Part shown: positions 7,754-16,372 of the stretch, one piece after another
Position numbering within the stretch: position 1 is the stretch's first letter
Layout of the letters: the number at the start of each line of letters is the position of its first letter
Assembly: GCA_900550545.1 (NCBI GenBank)
Contig: URSS01000023.1
Span: 1-42,645, forward strand
From: an uncultured Lachnobacterium sp.
GTDB lineage: Bacteria; Bacillota; Clostridia; Lachnospirales; Lachnospiraceae
Length of the DNA stretch: 42,645 nucleotides
Reading direction: 5' to 3'
The notes under the pieces: model-generated
Seen by the model: the letters and a program-made list of their open reading frames with translations, nothing else
The model's database searches: none
Told to the model about the DNA's origin: nothing
Program-made: the position numbers and the translations under genes

Positions 7754-9592
7754 CTACTTTACTTTCACAGATACAATGTCGGAATACGCTCCATAATACT
7801 TCGTTCCGTTATAAGTTTTGTATGCACGCACCTTATAATGCTTCGTCGATCCTTTTTTCAGCTTCGCATCCTTGTAAGTAACTGTTTTTCCGCTTTTTAC
7901 GGTAGCAATTCTTACATATTTCTTTGTTTTGCTGTCATAACGATATACTGCATATCCACTGGAACGGGCTACCTTACTCCAGCTTAACGTCACTGCGGAA
8001 GACTTGGTGCTCAACTTCAGGTTCTTCGTTTTGGGCGGATTTGTACTCTCTTTATAGACAACCGAACTACTTCCCCATACATTTCCATCCTCCGCCTTTT
8101 TATATGCACGGACTTTAAACTGATACTCCGTTGCGGACGCAAGTCCTGTGACCTTGTATGAAGTCGTACTTCCACTTGCAATCGTGGTGACTTTTTCATA
8201 AGCTTTTGTCTTTGTATTATATTTGTATACACGATATCCGCTCGCACCGGAAACTTTTTTCCAGGAAAGTGTCAGATAGGTACTGCTCTTCTTGGCGGTA
8301 TTTACACTGGATACTTTTGCCGGAGGCGTTGTCACCGATACAACAGAAGAATAATTTCCATAATAATTTGTTCCACCTATCGTCCAGTAACAGCGCACCC
8401 TATATTGGTACGTCTTGCCACTACTTACATCTTCATCGGAATAGCTGCGGCTTTTGGTCGATTTCAGATAAACATACTTATCCTCTGTCGCATCGTACCG
8501 ATATACACGGTATCCTGTCACATCCGCAGCTGCTTTGCTCCAGCTTAAAGTTACCGGTCCGGATGCCGATGGCGCCTCCGCTTTTAATCCGGTTGTCTTG
8601 ATTGCTGTATCTTTGTACCAGAAATCTGCATCCAGATTTCCGGTATATCCACTGACTCTTGAAACAGAGGAATACTGCCAGAAATCATAATCATATAATA
8701 CATCTTCATACGCACTTCCACTCTTGGAATTGCTGGTCGTTGTATTATTATAACGAGCAATCCAAATCCCACATTTATCGAGCGAGTCGGTATCAATATA
8801 GGATTTAATCCATGCATATGATGCATATACACTCGCCTGATATCCCGCCTTTGTAATCGTGTCTGCAAAAGCCTGACAGACAGCTGTCTCCTTGGTCTTG
8901 GATAACTTTCCTCCAGTCAGACGATTATGACTTCCTTTCTCACGGTCGATCACGATCGGAAGTGTCACATCCCAATCATATTTCTTCAGCTGTTTTAATA
9001 CAAAATTAGCTTCTTCCCTTGCTTCCTTTTCTGTAAGTGCCTGAGAAAAAATATATAGCCCGATATTGATATCGTTGTCCAAAGCCGCCTGAATATGGGA
9101 ATCCGCTGCGGTATCAAAATAAATGCTGCCATCTGCCGTATCTCTTGATCCTACGCGGACAAATGCAAAATCAATCCCTGCATCGTGGGCTTTTTCCCAA
9201 TTCACTGATGTTACCTTTTTATCTTTTGTCTGCCACCAGGAAACATCGATTCCGTTAAATAACTGATAATCTTCATAATCCACTTTATGATAATAGGTTG
9301 CACTCGTATAAGTTCCTGCCGTGGTAAAAGAACTGTCCAGAAAATCCTGCGAATAGGAGGAACCTGTTGCCGCCCTCATGGTCGGTAATGAATATGTTGC
9401 CGCAGCACCTTGCATAATCAAACCATCCAGATTCGGCGTTTCCTCATATGCCGTCTCATCCTCCATACTCTGTCCCATGACACCGTCCATCTGCGCTGCC
9501 GGAACTTCCGCCTTTAACTGCTGCGGGGCAACCACACATGCCGCCGCCAGTACCAATCCTGCTACCATTACTTTTGCTTTTGAAAATTTCAA
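7754..9592 (-). CDS. Secreted GH25 lysozyme with three fibronectin type III domains
   Basis: A 612-residue cell-wall hydrolase. A TTG at 9592 is chosen as start: AGGAG lies 8 bases upstream and a signal peptide follows at once (FSKAKVMVAGLVLAAACVV, cleavage near LKA). An upstream ATG at 9700 would add 36 residues unlike a leader. GH25 motifs are FNGIDVSWWQ (first Asp), DFAFVRVG, LPIVIDREKG (the D-x-E pair), ASVYASYAW, and CGIWIARY. The C-terminal half has three FnIII repeats of about 85 residues, each with LSW(S/K)K and GYxVYxY(D/N). Expected activity is cleavage of MurNAc-GlcNAc bonds in peptidoglycan for wall turnover or attack on competitors. No anchor was seen. Confidence 0.88.
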   Translation of the reverse strand: MKFSKAKVMVAGLVLAAACVVAPQQLKAEVPAAQMDGVMGQSMEDETAYEETPNLDGLIMQGAAATYSLPTMRAATGSSYSQDFLDSSFTTAGTYTSATYYHKVDYEDYQLFNGIDVSWWQTKDKKVTSVNWEKAHDAGIDFAFVRVGSRDTADGSIYFDTAADSHIQAALDNDINIGLYIFSQALTEKEAREEANFVLKQLKKYDWDVTLPIVIDREKGSHNRLTGGKLSKTKETAVCQAFADTITKAGYQASVYASYAWIKSYIDTDSLDKCGIWIARYNNTTTSNSKSGSAYEDVLYDYDFWQYSSVSRVSGYTGNLDADFWYKDTAIKTTGLKAEAPSASGPVTLSWSKAAADVTGYRVYRYDATEDKYVYLKSTKSRSYSDEDVSSGKTYQYRVRCYWTIGGTNYYGNYSSVVSVTTPPAKVSSVNTAKKSSTYLTLSWKKVSGASGYRVYKYNTKTKAYEKVTTIASGSTTSYKVTGLASATEYQFKVRAYKKAEDGNVWGSSSVVYKESTNPPKTKNLKLSTKSSAVTLSWSKVARSSGYAVYRYDSKTKKYVRIATVKSGKTVTYKDAKLKKGSTKHYKVRAYKTYNGTKYYGAYSDIVSVKVK

Positions 9593-9655
9593 TTGTATAT
9601 CTCCTGTATATCTTACTATGTCTTTTCTTTCGTGTGCCCAAAGCGCACAATTTAT

Positions 9656-9684
9656 ATCTAACCAAAAGATGCCATTTCTGTCAA
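9656..9684 (-). promoter_or_regulatory. Candidate promoter of the GH25 gene
   Basis: On the minus strand, TTGACA (9679-9684), a 17-nt spacer and TTAGAT (9656-9661) lie about 65 bases before the TTG start. This suggests the lysozyme gene is transcribed separately from the sulfation cassette upstream. Confidence 0.5.
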
Positions 9685-9701
9685 TGTTATTTTCTTCCAT
9701 C

Positions 9702-10958
9702 TCATCGTATCATTGCAAACACAACACTTACATTCTGTACGCAAAGCATAACCATAACCTTCATAAGAAGACCCGCAATCATTGGCCGGATCCATTTGCG
9801 GATAATCCGGAATACCTGTAATGTAATCAGATAATCATACAAATGATATGCCAGCATAAAAAAACTGCAGGACGCCGCAATACTGCAGCCAAATCCCGCG
9901 ATTGCAAACAAAACTCCAACAACCGCATTTCCACCGATGTTCCATCCCACATAATACCCGACTGCTGCCAGTGTCTTACACAAAATGGATCCGGGAAGCA
10001 CATTTACCGCAGGCACAATATATCCATAATACTGCCGCCCCGTAATAAAACCTCCCTCGACAAAAAAGCCATCTGCGATGGTCAGATACGCATCACCACC
10101 CCCAAAAGATGCCCATGTAGAAAGCACGCCTTCTCCTGAAAAGACAATTGCGGACCGACTTGCAATCACTGCCGGAAGTAATAGAATCAGAAAAAACAGT
10201 AACCATATTCCGACATCTTTTACTATCTCTCTACGATTGGCTTCCCCTTGCCACTGGTTCTCCCTGATATTACAACAAACCCCATAAATGCTTAATATCG
10301 CCATAAAAATATAAACTGTATAACAGAGCACAACATATTCTGCACCGAAATAAACGCTATTGGTAAACAAATACATTGCTGAAGTGATTGCCAGCAATAA
10401 CATATTTTTGCGACAATAATTTCCCCTCGTGAAAAAGATTCCAAAAAAGGCAAGCACCAGCACCTGCATGGTAGATACAAAAAAAGACAACACAAAAACG
10501 CCCAGCATCAAAGCCACCGCTTTTCGTTTTCTGCTTTTTCCGTCCTCCGCGCAGGACTTTAACATATTCCGGATATACGCCATAAGCATATATATGATAA
10601 ATGCCGAAACAACAACCGAAACCATTTGTACCACATTGAGAATCTGTTCCTGAAAGACCGAAAGAATGGTCACAAGAAGAACTGTCAGCACCGTCCCCGG
10701 CAGCGCCATCATCACAGCTCCCGCGATCATTCCTTTCCGTCCGAATCCTCTTCGTCCAATCGATGCCGCAATCTCTACCGGCAACGCGCCGGGCGTAATA
10801 CTGGCAACAACGACATCTTTATCTATATTTTGTTTCGCGTCTAGTCCCTGCTTCTCTGCAATTTCCTGCTCTATAATCGGAATCAGCGCACTTCCTCCAC
10901 CGAACCCAATACATCCAATATAAAACATGGATCTCAGAAAACGTCTGAATTTTTTCAT
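9702..10958 (-). CDS. CHR-family (chromate-type) anion transporter
   Basis: A 418-residue membrane protein with two homologous halves. FIGCIGFGGGSALIPIIEQE-type residues (YIGCIGFGGGSALIPIIEQE here) mark the first CHR domain and WASFGGGDAYLTIADGFF the second; TPGALPVEIA and LPGSI are the matching loops. About ten membrane segments are seen. Classical members export chromate, an analogue of sulfate, so with APS kinase and a sulfotransferase next to it a role in sulfate or other oxyanion movement is possible but inferred. The ATG at 10958 is 8 bases past the cysC stop; no strong ribosome binding site is visible, suggesting translational coupling. Confidence 0.82.
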   Translation of the reverse strand: MKKFRRFLRSMFYIGCIGFGGGSALIPIIEQEIAEKQGLDAKQNIDKDVVVASITPGALPVEIAASIGRRGFGRKGMIAGAVMMALPGTVLTVLLVTILSVFQEQILNVVQMVSVVVSAFIIYMLMAYIRNMLKSCAEDGKSRKRKAVALMLGVFVLSFFVSTMQVLVLAFFGIFFTRGNYCRKNMLLLAITSAMYLFTNSVYFGAEYVVLCYTVYIFMAILSIYGVCCNIRENQWQGEANRREIVKDVGIWLLFFLILLLPAVIASRSAIVFSGEGVLSTWASFGGGDAYLTIADGFFVEGGFITGRQYYGYIVPAVNVLPGSILCKTLAAVGYYVGWNIGGNAVVGVLFAIAGFGCSIAASCSFFMLAYHLYDYLITLQVFRIIRKWIRPMIAGLLMKVMVMLCVQNVSVVFAMIR

Positions 10959-10966
10959 ACCAGATG

Positions 10967-11551
10967 CTACAACACACATCCGAGCTGATTCAATATATGA
11001 TCCACACATGCTTCCACATCCATTTCCGCTGTATCCACTGCAACGTCCGGATGTTCCGGTGCTTCATAAGGGCTTGTAATCCCCGTAAAATGCGCAATTT
11101 TCCCTTCTCGTGCAGCTTTATATAAGCCTTTGACATCCCGCTTTTCACACTCTGCGATTGAAGTACTGACATATACTTCCCGAAATCCTTCTCCAATGAT
11201 CTTTTTCGCATTTCTGCGATCCTGCCGGTACGGAGAGATAAATGCGGTAATCACAATCAGTCCCGCATCATTCATGAGCTTCGCAACCTCTGCAATCCGC
11301 CGAATATTCTCTATCCGGTCCTCATCGGAAAATCCAAGGTTACTGTTTAATCCCATACGTACATTGTCCCCATCCAAAAGCATGGTCTTCTTTCCCATTG
11401 CATACAAACGCTTTTCCAACGCATTCGCAATGGTTGACTTCCCCGCTCCCGACAGACCGCTCATCCAAATTGTACAGGCATTCTGCCCCATCTGTTGTTC
11501 CCTTAATGTCCGGTCTATGTCCATATTATGCCATGTAAGATTTCGTTCCAT
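10967..11551 (-). CDS. cysC: Adenylylsulfate (APS) kinase
   Basis: A 194-residue cytosolic kinase that phosphorylates APS to PAPS, the universal sulfate donor. Seen: the P-loop WMSGLSGAGKST (residues about 29-40), LLDGDNVRMGLNSNLGFS (the DGDNVR APS-binding segment), the lid region DRIENIRRIAEVAKLM, FISPYRQDR, and the FTGITSPYEAPEHPDV block. Length is normal for stand-alone CysC. It starts 37 bases after the sulfotransferase gene, which would use its product. No ATP sulfurylase (cysD/cysN or sat) is in the window, so APS must come from elsewhere in the genome. Confidence 0.95.
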   Translation of the reverse strand: MERNLTWHNMDIDRTLREQQMGQNACTIWMSGLSGAGKSTIANALEKRLYAMGKKTMLLDGDNVRMGLNSNLGFSDEDRIENIRRIAEVAKLMNDAGLIVITAFISPYRQDRRNAKKIIGEGFREVYVSTSIAECEKRDVKGLYKAAREGKIAHFTGITSPYEAPEHPDVAVDTAEMDVEACVDHILNQLGCVL

Positions 11552-11588
11552 CTGATTCTACCTGCTCTTTATATTTCTATTTTCCTGC

Positions 11589-12776
11589 TTACTTTCGCTT
11601 AAAAATTTTGTTCCACAAAGTCCGAAACGGATGTTTTACCTTCCACATAAACTGCATAAAACGATTTCTAAGACGTTCGTTTTCATATCGCAGCCGTTCC
11701 GTCTCTTTTTGCAGCTTACGAATTTCTGTTTCCTGCTCCGCACTCCTGCGATAAAGATCAATGGATACCGAAGAGAAAAATGAGATCACATCCGGAAGCA
11801 TCTGTGGATTGTCCGCATCCCACTTCGGAACATTCTTAATCTGTTGTGAAAAAAGCGGTTTTCCATCTTTGAGATATGTCTCTGCAACATATGTATTTCC
11901 GGCTTCGTATGGTGCAAGAAAATCTTCCAATTCCTCTACCGAAAGCATCTCTGATGGTTTTTCTTTTGTTCCATCTGTTGAAAGCGTCTTTAATGCCTGC
12001 CCCAGATAAGCCACTTCTTCTCTGCTCAAATTTGGAACCGTATTCACGATACGCTTGATTTCCGTCTCATTTTTTCCCAATCGAAGATTTGCATCCTCCT
12101 CAAGCTCCATAAACGACTCCGTAACCGGAATTCCAATTGCCTCCATAAAATCATGAATAATAGAACCATCCACCCAGCTCGTAGGTTCGAATCTGCGCAC
12201 GATCAGATTGTCTGCTCCAAAAATGTCTGCAATCTGATCCAGTTTGTGTGCATAATTTAAAATTTTTCCATCTTTTTTCAAGGTTTTTCTTATATACTCG
12301 TCACAGGACAATACGGAACTATACCCGACATTTTGTTTTACCGCCTGATTCCAGCGTGACAAAAAGAAGGTATCCTGCCGGCGAAGATATACGATAATTT
12401 TTACCTGATAGTGATTGTCATCTGCCTGCTTTTTTAAATCCGTAAACAGATCTTTACACGGATAGCTGGACGCAAACCAGACAGACTCGTCAGAAAGGAT
12501 GACATGATCATAGGTTTGAAATTCTTTAGCTATAAGATCATATCCTTCCTGCAGGTACTGTTTTTCCAGTTCATGATCTCTGCCACCCTCTGCTTTTTCT
12601 ACTTTCCGGACAAGGAAATGACCATTACGCCGGGCATTTACATTCAGATACCGATGCAGGGATTTTGGGAAAACATATCCCTTGCTTTCAAGCACTTCCC
12701 TGTTTTGTGCTAAAAATTTCTGAATGGAAGAGGTCGCAGTCTTCGGTGTGCCTATATGTAAATAAAGTGTTTTCAT
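11589..12776 (-). CDS. Sulfotransferase-domain protein with C-terminal coiled coil
   Basis: A 395-residue protein. It starts LYLHIGTPKTATSSIQKFL, the P-loop-like 5'-phosphosulfate-binding motif of PAPS-dependent sulfotransferases. The 3'-phosphate site is VKIIVYLRRQDTFFLSRWNQ (residues about 128-147), with Arg and Ser in the expected places. Residues about 350-375 form a short heptad coiled coil, followed by a basic tail (FMWKVKHPFRTLWNKIFKRK) that may contact the membrane or a glycan polymer. There is no signal peptide. With cysC downstream it probably sulfates a cell-surface glycan, lipid or small molecule; the acceptor cannot be read from sequence. The ATG follows AGGAGG. Confidence 0.82.
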   Translation of the reverse strand: MKTLYLHIGTPKTATSSIQKFLAQNREVLESKGYVFPKSLHRYLNVNARRNGHFLVRKVEKAEGGRDHELEKQYLQEGYDLIAKEFQTYDHVILSDESVWFASSYPCKDLFTDLKKQADDNHYQVKIIVYLRRQDTFFLSRWNQAVKQNVGYSSVLSCDEYIRKTLKKDGKILNYAHKLDQIADIFGADNLIVRRFEPTSWVDGSIIHDFMEAIGIPVTESFMELEEDANLRLGKNETEIKRIVNTVPNLSREEVAYLGQALKTLSTDGTKEKPSEMLSVEELEDFLAPYEAGNTYVAETYLKDGKPLFSQQIKNVPKWDADNPQMLPDVISFFSSVSIDLYRRSAEQETEIRKLQKETERLRYENERLRNRFMQFMWKVKHPFRTLWNKIFKRK

Positions 12777-12816
12777 GTATCATTCCTCCTGATGTACTAT
12801 CATCATAAGGAGGTTT

Positions 12817-12869
12817 CCTTGAAAAAGCCTTGAAAGAAATTGCAAAAGAAAAAATTTATGATTTATAAT
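12817..12869 (+). promoter_or_regulatory. Promoter and direct-repeat operator of the two-component system
   Basis: TTGCAA (12840-12845), an 18-nt spacer and TATAAT (12864-12869) precede the response-regulator start by about 20 bases. Just upstream are two copies of CCTTGAAA exactly 11 bp apart (12817-12824 and 12828-12835), the spacing expected for tandem OmpR-type regulator binding. Autoregulation is inferred. Confidence 0.6.
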
Positions 12870-12889
12870 AAAAATGATAGGAGAACAAT

Positions 12890-13573
12890 ATGAGAATTTT
12901 AATAATTGAAGACAGCGTCCGGCTGGCTGATACCATTGCCGACGCATTACGCGATGAAAATTATATAGTAGATATTGCAAATGACGGATTACAGGGATAT
13001 GAAAATGCGGCAAGTGGCATCTATGATATGATTATTTTAGATCTGATGCTACCAAAAATGAATGGATACGAAGTACTTTCCTCGCTTCGCAGAGATGGAA
13101 ATGATGTCCCCGTACTTATTCTCTCCGCCCGCACAGAACTTGACGATAAGATACAGGGATTTACAGTAGGTGCAGATGATTATGTCACCAAACCATTTGA
13201 AATTCAGGAACTTCTCATGCGGATTCAGGCAATCAGCCGACGACGCATCCACCAGGACATTCTTCGTCCACATGCCGGAAACCTGTCTTTTGACAGCAAT
13301 ACCTGTGAAATTTCCAACATCAGCACCGGAAAATCCATGAAAATAAGTGGAAAAGAAATGCAGCTTTGCGAATTTCTGTTGATAAATCAGAATCAGGTGT
13401 TGGAAAAAGAGCAGATTGCAACAAAAATATGGGGATATGATTCCAACGCAGAATATAACAATGTGGAAGTTTATATTTCTTTTTTGCGCAGAAAATTTCA
13501 CCATTTACAGGTCAACGTAACGATCCGCGCCGTCCGTGGTGTAGGATACATTCTGGAGGTAGCCAATGATTAA
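12890..13573 (+). CDS. OmpR-family response regulator
   Basis: A 227-residue regulator. The receiver domain (1-115) has acidic pair E7-D8, phosphoacceptor D51 in IILDLMLPKMNGYEVL, the LSA switch Thr/Ser region and K in DDYVTKPF. The winged-helix domain (about 130-225) ends with VYISFLRRKFHH and IRAVRGVGYILE. It probably binds direct repeats such as those at 12817-12835. It overlaps the histidine kinase start by 8 bases, giving translational coupling. The start follows ATAGGAGAACAAT. Confidence 0.96.
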   Translation: MRILIIEDSVRLADTIADALRDENYIVDIANDGLQGYENAASGIYDMIILDLMLPKMNGYEVLSSLRRDGNDVPVLILSARTELDDKIQGFTVGADDYVTKPFEIQELLMRIQAISRRRIHQDILRPHAGNLSFDSNTCEISNISTGKSMKISGKEMQLCEFLLINQNQVLEKEQIATKIWGYDSNAEYNNVEVYISFLRRKFHHLQVNVTIRAVRGVGYILEVAND

Positions 13574-14771
13574 AAAATTACAAAAAAAGCTGACTACGCT
13601 GCTTATTTTCCTACTCGCTATTATCTGGATTGGAATTTTACTTCTCTTTTTAAATTCTACATACCGGAATAATCTAAAAGATGTGAAAGAAGATGTTCGC
13701 TCCGCTCTCCGGGAAATCAAATGGAAAAATTTTATTCGTACACAGGGAACTGCATTAGATCTCGAAGATATTGGTTATTGTGTATTTCAAATTGATGATT
13801 ATAAACAACCTCATATTTTATTCCAAACTTTCACCAACAAAACAGATGAGGAATTGTTGCGATATGCAAAAAAATATTCATTGACATGGGGAAAAAAACA
13901 CCAGACATACAAATATACTTGTATTTACAAACTACGGAAAAAACAGTTAATGTTGATCAGCTCTGCTCCGGCTCTGCAGGCTACCATTCCGGCAATTGTA
14001 TTATGTATCTTTCTTCTGTTTGGCGGACTGATCCTTTTTACATTTTCTTCCCGTATTATCTCCCGCTGGCTGACACAGCCCATCGAGGATATGATCAGTT
14101 CTGAAAAAAAATTTATTTCGAATGCCAGCCACGAACTGAAGACACCTCTTGCAGTCATTCGCGCCAACACACAGCTTCTGCAAAAAGAGATTTCTGCAGA
14201 TAACAAGCACCTGGAATATATTCATCAGGAAACGGAACGCATGATTGTTCTTGTAAACAAAATGCTTACACTTGTACGCCTTGATACGGCGCAAAATCAG
14301 GCCCAGCCGAAACGTTTTCGTGTGGATGAAGCTTTATATGATATTATCTATCCAATGGAAAGTGTTGCATATGAGAAAAAAATCCGCATGACAGCGGATA
14401 TTCAGGAAGAAATGTATATCAATGGAATCGAAGATCAGATTCAGAATCTTCTGTCCATTCTGCTGAACAATGCGATCAGCTACACACCAGAATCCGGTGA
14501 AATTGTTATTCGCGCTTATATTCAGGCAAAGAAATTTTATCTTAAGGTCGCGAATTCCGGCGATCCGATTCCGGAAGAAATACGTGACCGTCTCTTCGAA
14601 CGCTTTTTCCGTGCGGATGAAGCGCGTGAAGACAACGGTCACTATGGTCTTGGTCTGTCAATTGCCAGCAGCATTGCCGCCAATCACGGCGGACGTATCC
14701 GCGTGGACTACGAAGATCATAAAAATGTCTTCTCTGTTGTCCTTAACGCGCATTCGCCGGCTCAACATTAA
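13566..14771 (+). CDS. Sensor histidine kinase
   Basis: A 401-residue membrane kinase. It has two membrane segments (about residues 11-30 and 141-163) flanking a roughly 110-residue extracellular sensor region with no recognised fold, then a short linker, the H-box SNASHELKTPLAVI, N-box NLLSILLNNAISYTP, F-region RLFERFFRADEA and G-box NGHYGLGLSIAS. It pairs with the overlapping regulator upstream; the stimulus is unknown. Its last 29 bases overlap the 3' end of the convergent helicase gene, with no terminator between. Confidence 0.95.
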   Translation: MIKKLQKKLTTLLIFLLAIIWIGILLLFLNSTYRNNLKDVKEDVRSALREIKWKNFIRTQGTALDLEDIGYCVFQIDDYKQPHILFQTFTNKTDEELLRYAKKYSLTWGKKHQTYKYTCIYKLRKKQLMLISSAPALQATIPAIVLCIFLLFGGLILFTFSSRIISRWLTQPIEDMISSEKKFISNASHELKTPLAVIRANTQLLQKEISADNKHLEYIHQETERMIVLVNKMLTLVRLDTAQNQAQPKRFRVDEALYDIIYPMESVAYEKKIRMTADIQEEMYINGIEDQIQNLLSILLNNAISYTPESGEIVIRAYIQAKKFYLKVANSGDPIPEEIRDRLFERFFRADEAREDNGHYGLGLSIASSIAANHGGRIRVDYEDHKNVFSVVLNAHSPAQH

Positions 14772-16341
14772 CCGATTTTCCTTTGATCTTGACATTTTTC
14801 ATGCCACGGAGTACATCTTTTCCGTACTCCTGTGGTACCTCAACAAATGTATAATTGTCATACATATCGATGGCACCTACCAGCTTACCCGGAATCTTTG
14901 CCTCACCGGCAACCGCACCGAGGATATCTCCCGGACGGATTCTCTGGCTTTTTCCAATGTTAATAAACAAGCGCACCATGCCTTCTTCGGCTCCGGTGTC
15001 ACCAGACAATGCATCTTCGATATCCCGGTCCTCTTTGGAAAGTTCCACCCCTCCAATTGCCTGCTTCAAAAATGCAGCTGCAATGTCCATGGCTGTATAA
15101 TCACTGTTATTGACCTGACGCTCAATGAGATCGATCATGTCATTTAACTTGCCCTCTTCAATAATCTGTCCGATTTCTCCGAGAACTTTCTCTGCTTTGA
15201 TTTCTGCCACATCATCCGATGACGGAATTGGCTGTGCATAAATCTTTGTCTTACAGTAACGCTGAATCTCTTTCAGCTTGTAGACTTCCTTGCCTTTTAC
15301 GAAATTAAAAGCCCGTCCGGTACGACCCGCACGTCCTGTACGGCCGATGCGATGCACATAATACTCATTGTCCTGTGGCAGATCATAATTAAATACGGCT
15401 TCCACATCATCGACATCGATTCCACGCGCAGCCACATCTGTAGCGATGAGAATATCGCATCTTCCGTTTCGGAAACTCTTCATCACACGGTCTCTCTGCT
15501 GCTGCTTCATATCCCCATGAATGCCTTCTGCCGCATACCCACGTCCCTGTAACTCAGAAGCAAGTTCATCGACCATACGCTTTGTGTTGCAGAATACCAG
15601 AGAAAGCTTCGGATTATAGTAATCCAGCAGTCTTGTCAGCACATCAACCTTATCGTTACGGCGCACATCATAATAGTACTGATCAATATTCGGAACGGTA
15701 AGTTCTTTCTTTGTCACTTTGATTGTGGTCGCATTCTTCTGATATTTTTTTGTAATATCTAAAATCGGCTTAGGCATAGTTGCAGAAAAAAGCACTGTCT
15801 GGCGGTCTTCGTTCGTGATATACGATAAAATTGTTTCAATATCTTCGCGGAATCCCATGTTGAGCATCTCGTCTGCCTCATCGAGTACGATGGTGTTCAC
15901 ATGATCACAGCGGATCGTTTTGCGACGCAGATGATCCATAATACGTCCCGGTGTACCAATGATAATCGTTGCTCCGCCTTTTAACGCTTTGATCTGACGT
16001 CCGATATCCTGTCCTCCATATACCGGAAGCACTTTGATTCCATGCATATATTTGGCAAGCTTGCGAATCTCCTCCGCGCTCTGGATGGCCAGCTCTCTTG
16101 TCGGAGAAAGCACGATTGCCTGTGTCTTTTTATTGTTCGGGTCCACTTTCATAAGAAGCGGAATACCAAATGAAGCCGTCTTACCGGTTCCTGTCTGTGC
16201 CTGACCGATCACATCCACACCACTCATTACAACCGGAATGGCCTGCGCCTGAATCGGTGTTGCCTCCTCAAATCCCATCTCCTTAATTGCCCGCAGAAGC
16301 TGCGGGTATAAACCTAATTCTTCAAATTTAACTGATTCCAT
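14743..16341 (-). CDS. DEAD-box ATP-dependent RNA helicase (CshA/DeaD type)
   Basis: A 532-residue helicase. Motifs in order: Q motif GFEEATPIQAQAIP, I AQTGTGKT, Ia PTRELA, GG, Ib TPGR, II DEAD, III SAT, IV VFCNTKR, V ATDVAARGIDV, VI HRIGRTGRAGR. The C-terminal part (about 450-528) is a DbpA-type RNA-binding domain (VRLFINIGKSQRIRPGDILG, YTFVEVPQEYG), which in DbpA/YxiN recognises 23S rRNA. Expected roles are ribosome assembly and RNA turnover, especially in the cold. The end overlaps the histidine kinase end. The start is near AAGGAAAAGA. Confidence 0.95.
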   Translation of the reverse strand: MESVKFEELGLYPQLLRAIKEMGFEEATPIQAQAIPVVMSGVDVIGQAQTGTGKTASFGIPLLMKVDPNNKKTQAIVLSPTRELAIQSAEEIRKLAKYMHGIKVLPVYGGQDIGRQIKALKGGATIIIGTPGRIMDHLRRKTIRCDHVNTIVLDEADEMLNMGFREDIETILSYITNEDRQTVLFSATMPKPILDITKKYQKNATTIKVTKKELTVPNIDQYYYDVRRNDKVDVLTRLLDYYNPKLSLVFCNTKRMVDELASELQGRGYAAEGIHGDMKQQQRDRVMKSFRNGRCDILIATDVAARGIDVDDVEAVFNYDLPQDNEYYVHRIGRTGRAGRTGRAFNFVKGKEVYKLKEIQRYCKTKIYAQPIPSSDDVAEIKAEKVLGEIGQIIEEGKLNDMIDLIERQVNNSDYTAMDIAAAFLKQAIGGVELSKEDRDIEDALSGDTGAEEGMVRLFINIGKSQRIRPGDILGAVAGEAKIPGKLVGAIDMYDNYTFVEVPQEYGKDVLRGMKNVKIKGKSVNVEPANAR

Positions 16342-16372
16342 TCTTTTCCTTTTCGTTGCTTGTTAACATGTA

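Noticed and set aside
9593..9700. Upstream ATG start for the GH25 gene at 9700
   Set aside because: The added 36 residues do not resemble a signal peptide, while the TTG at 9592 has AGGAG 8 bases upstream and is followed directly by one.
14470..15147. 225-residue plus-strand open frame spanning the kinase/helicase junction
   Set aside because: It overlaps two well-conserved genes in other frames and shows no motif of its own.
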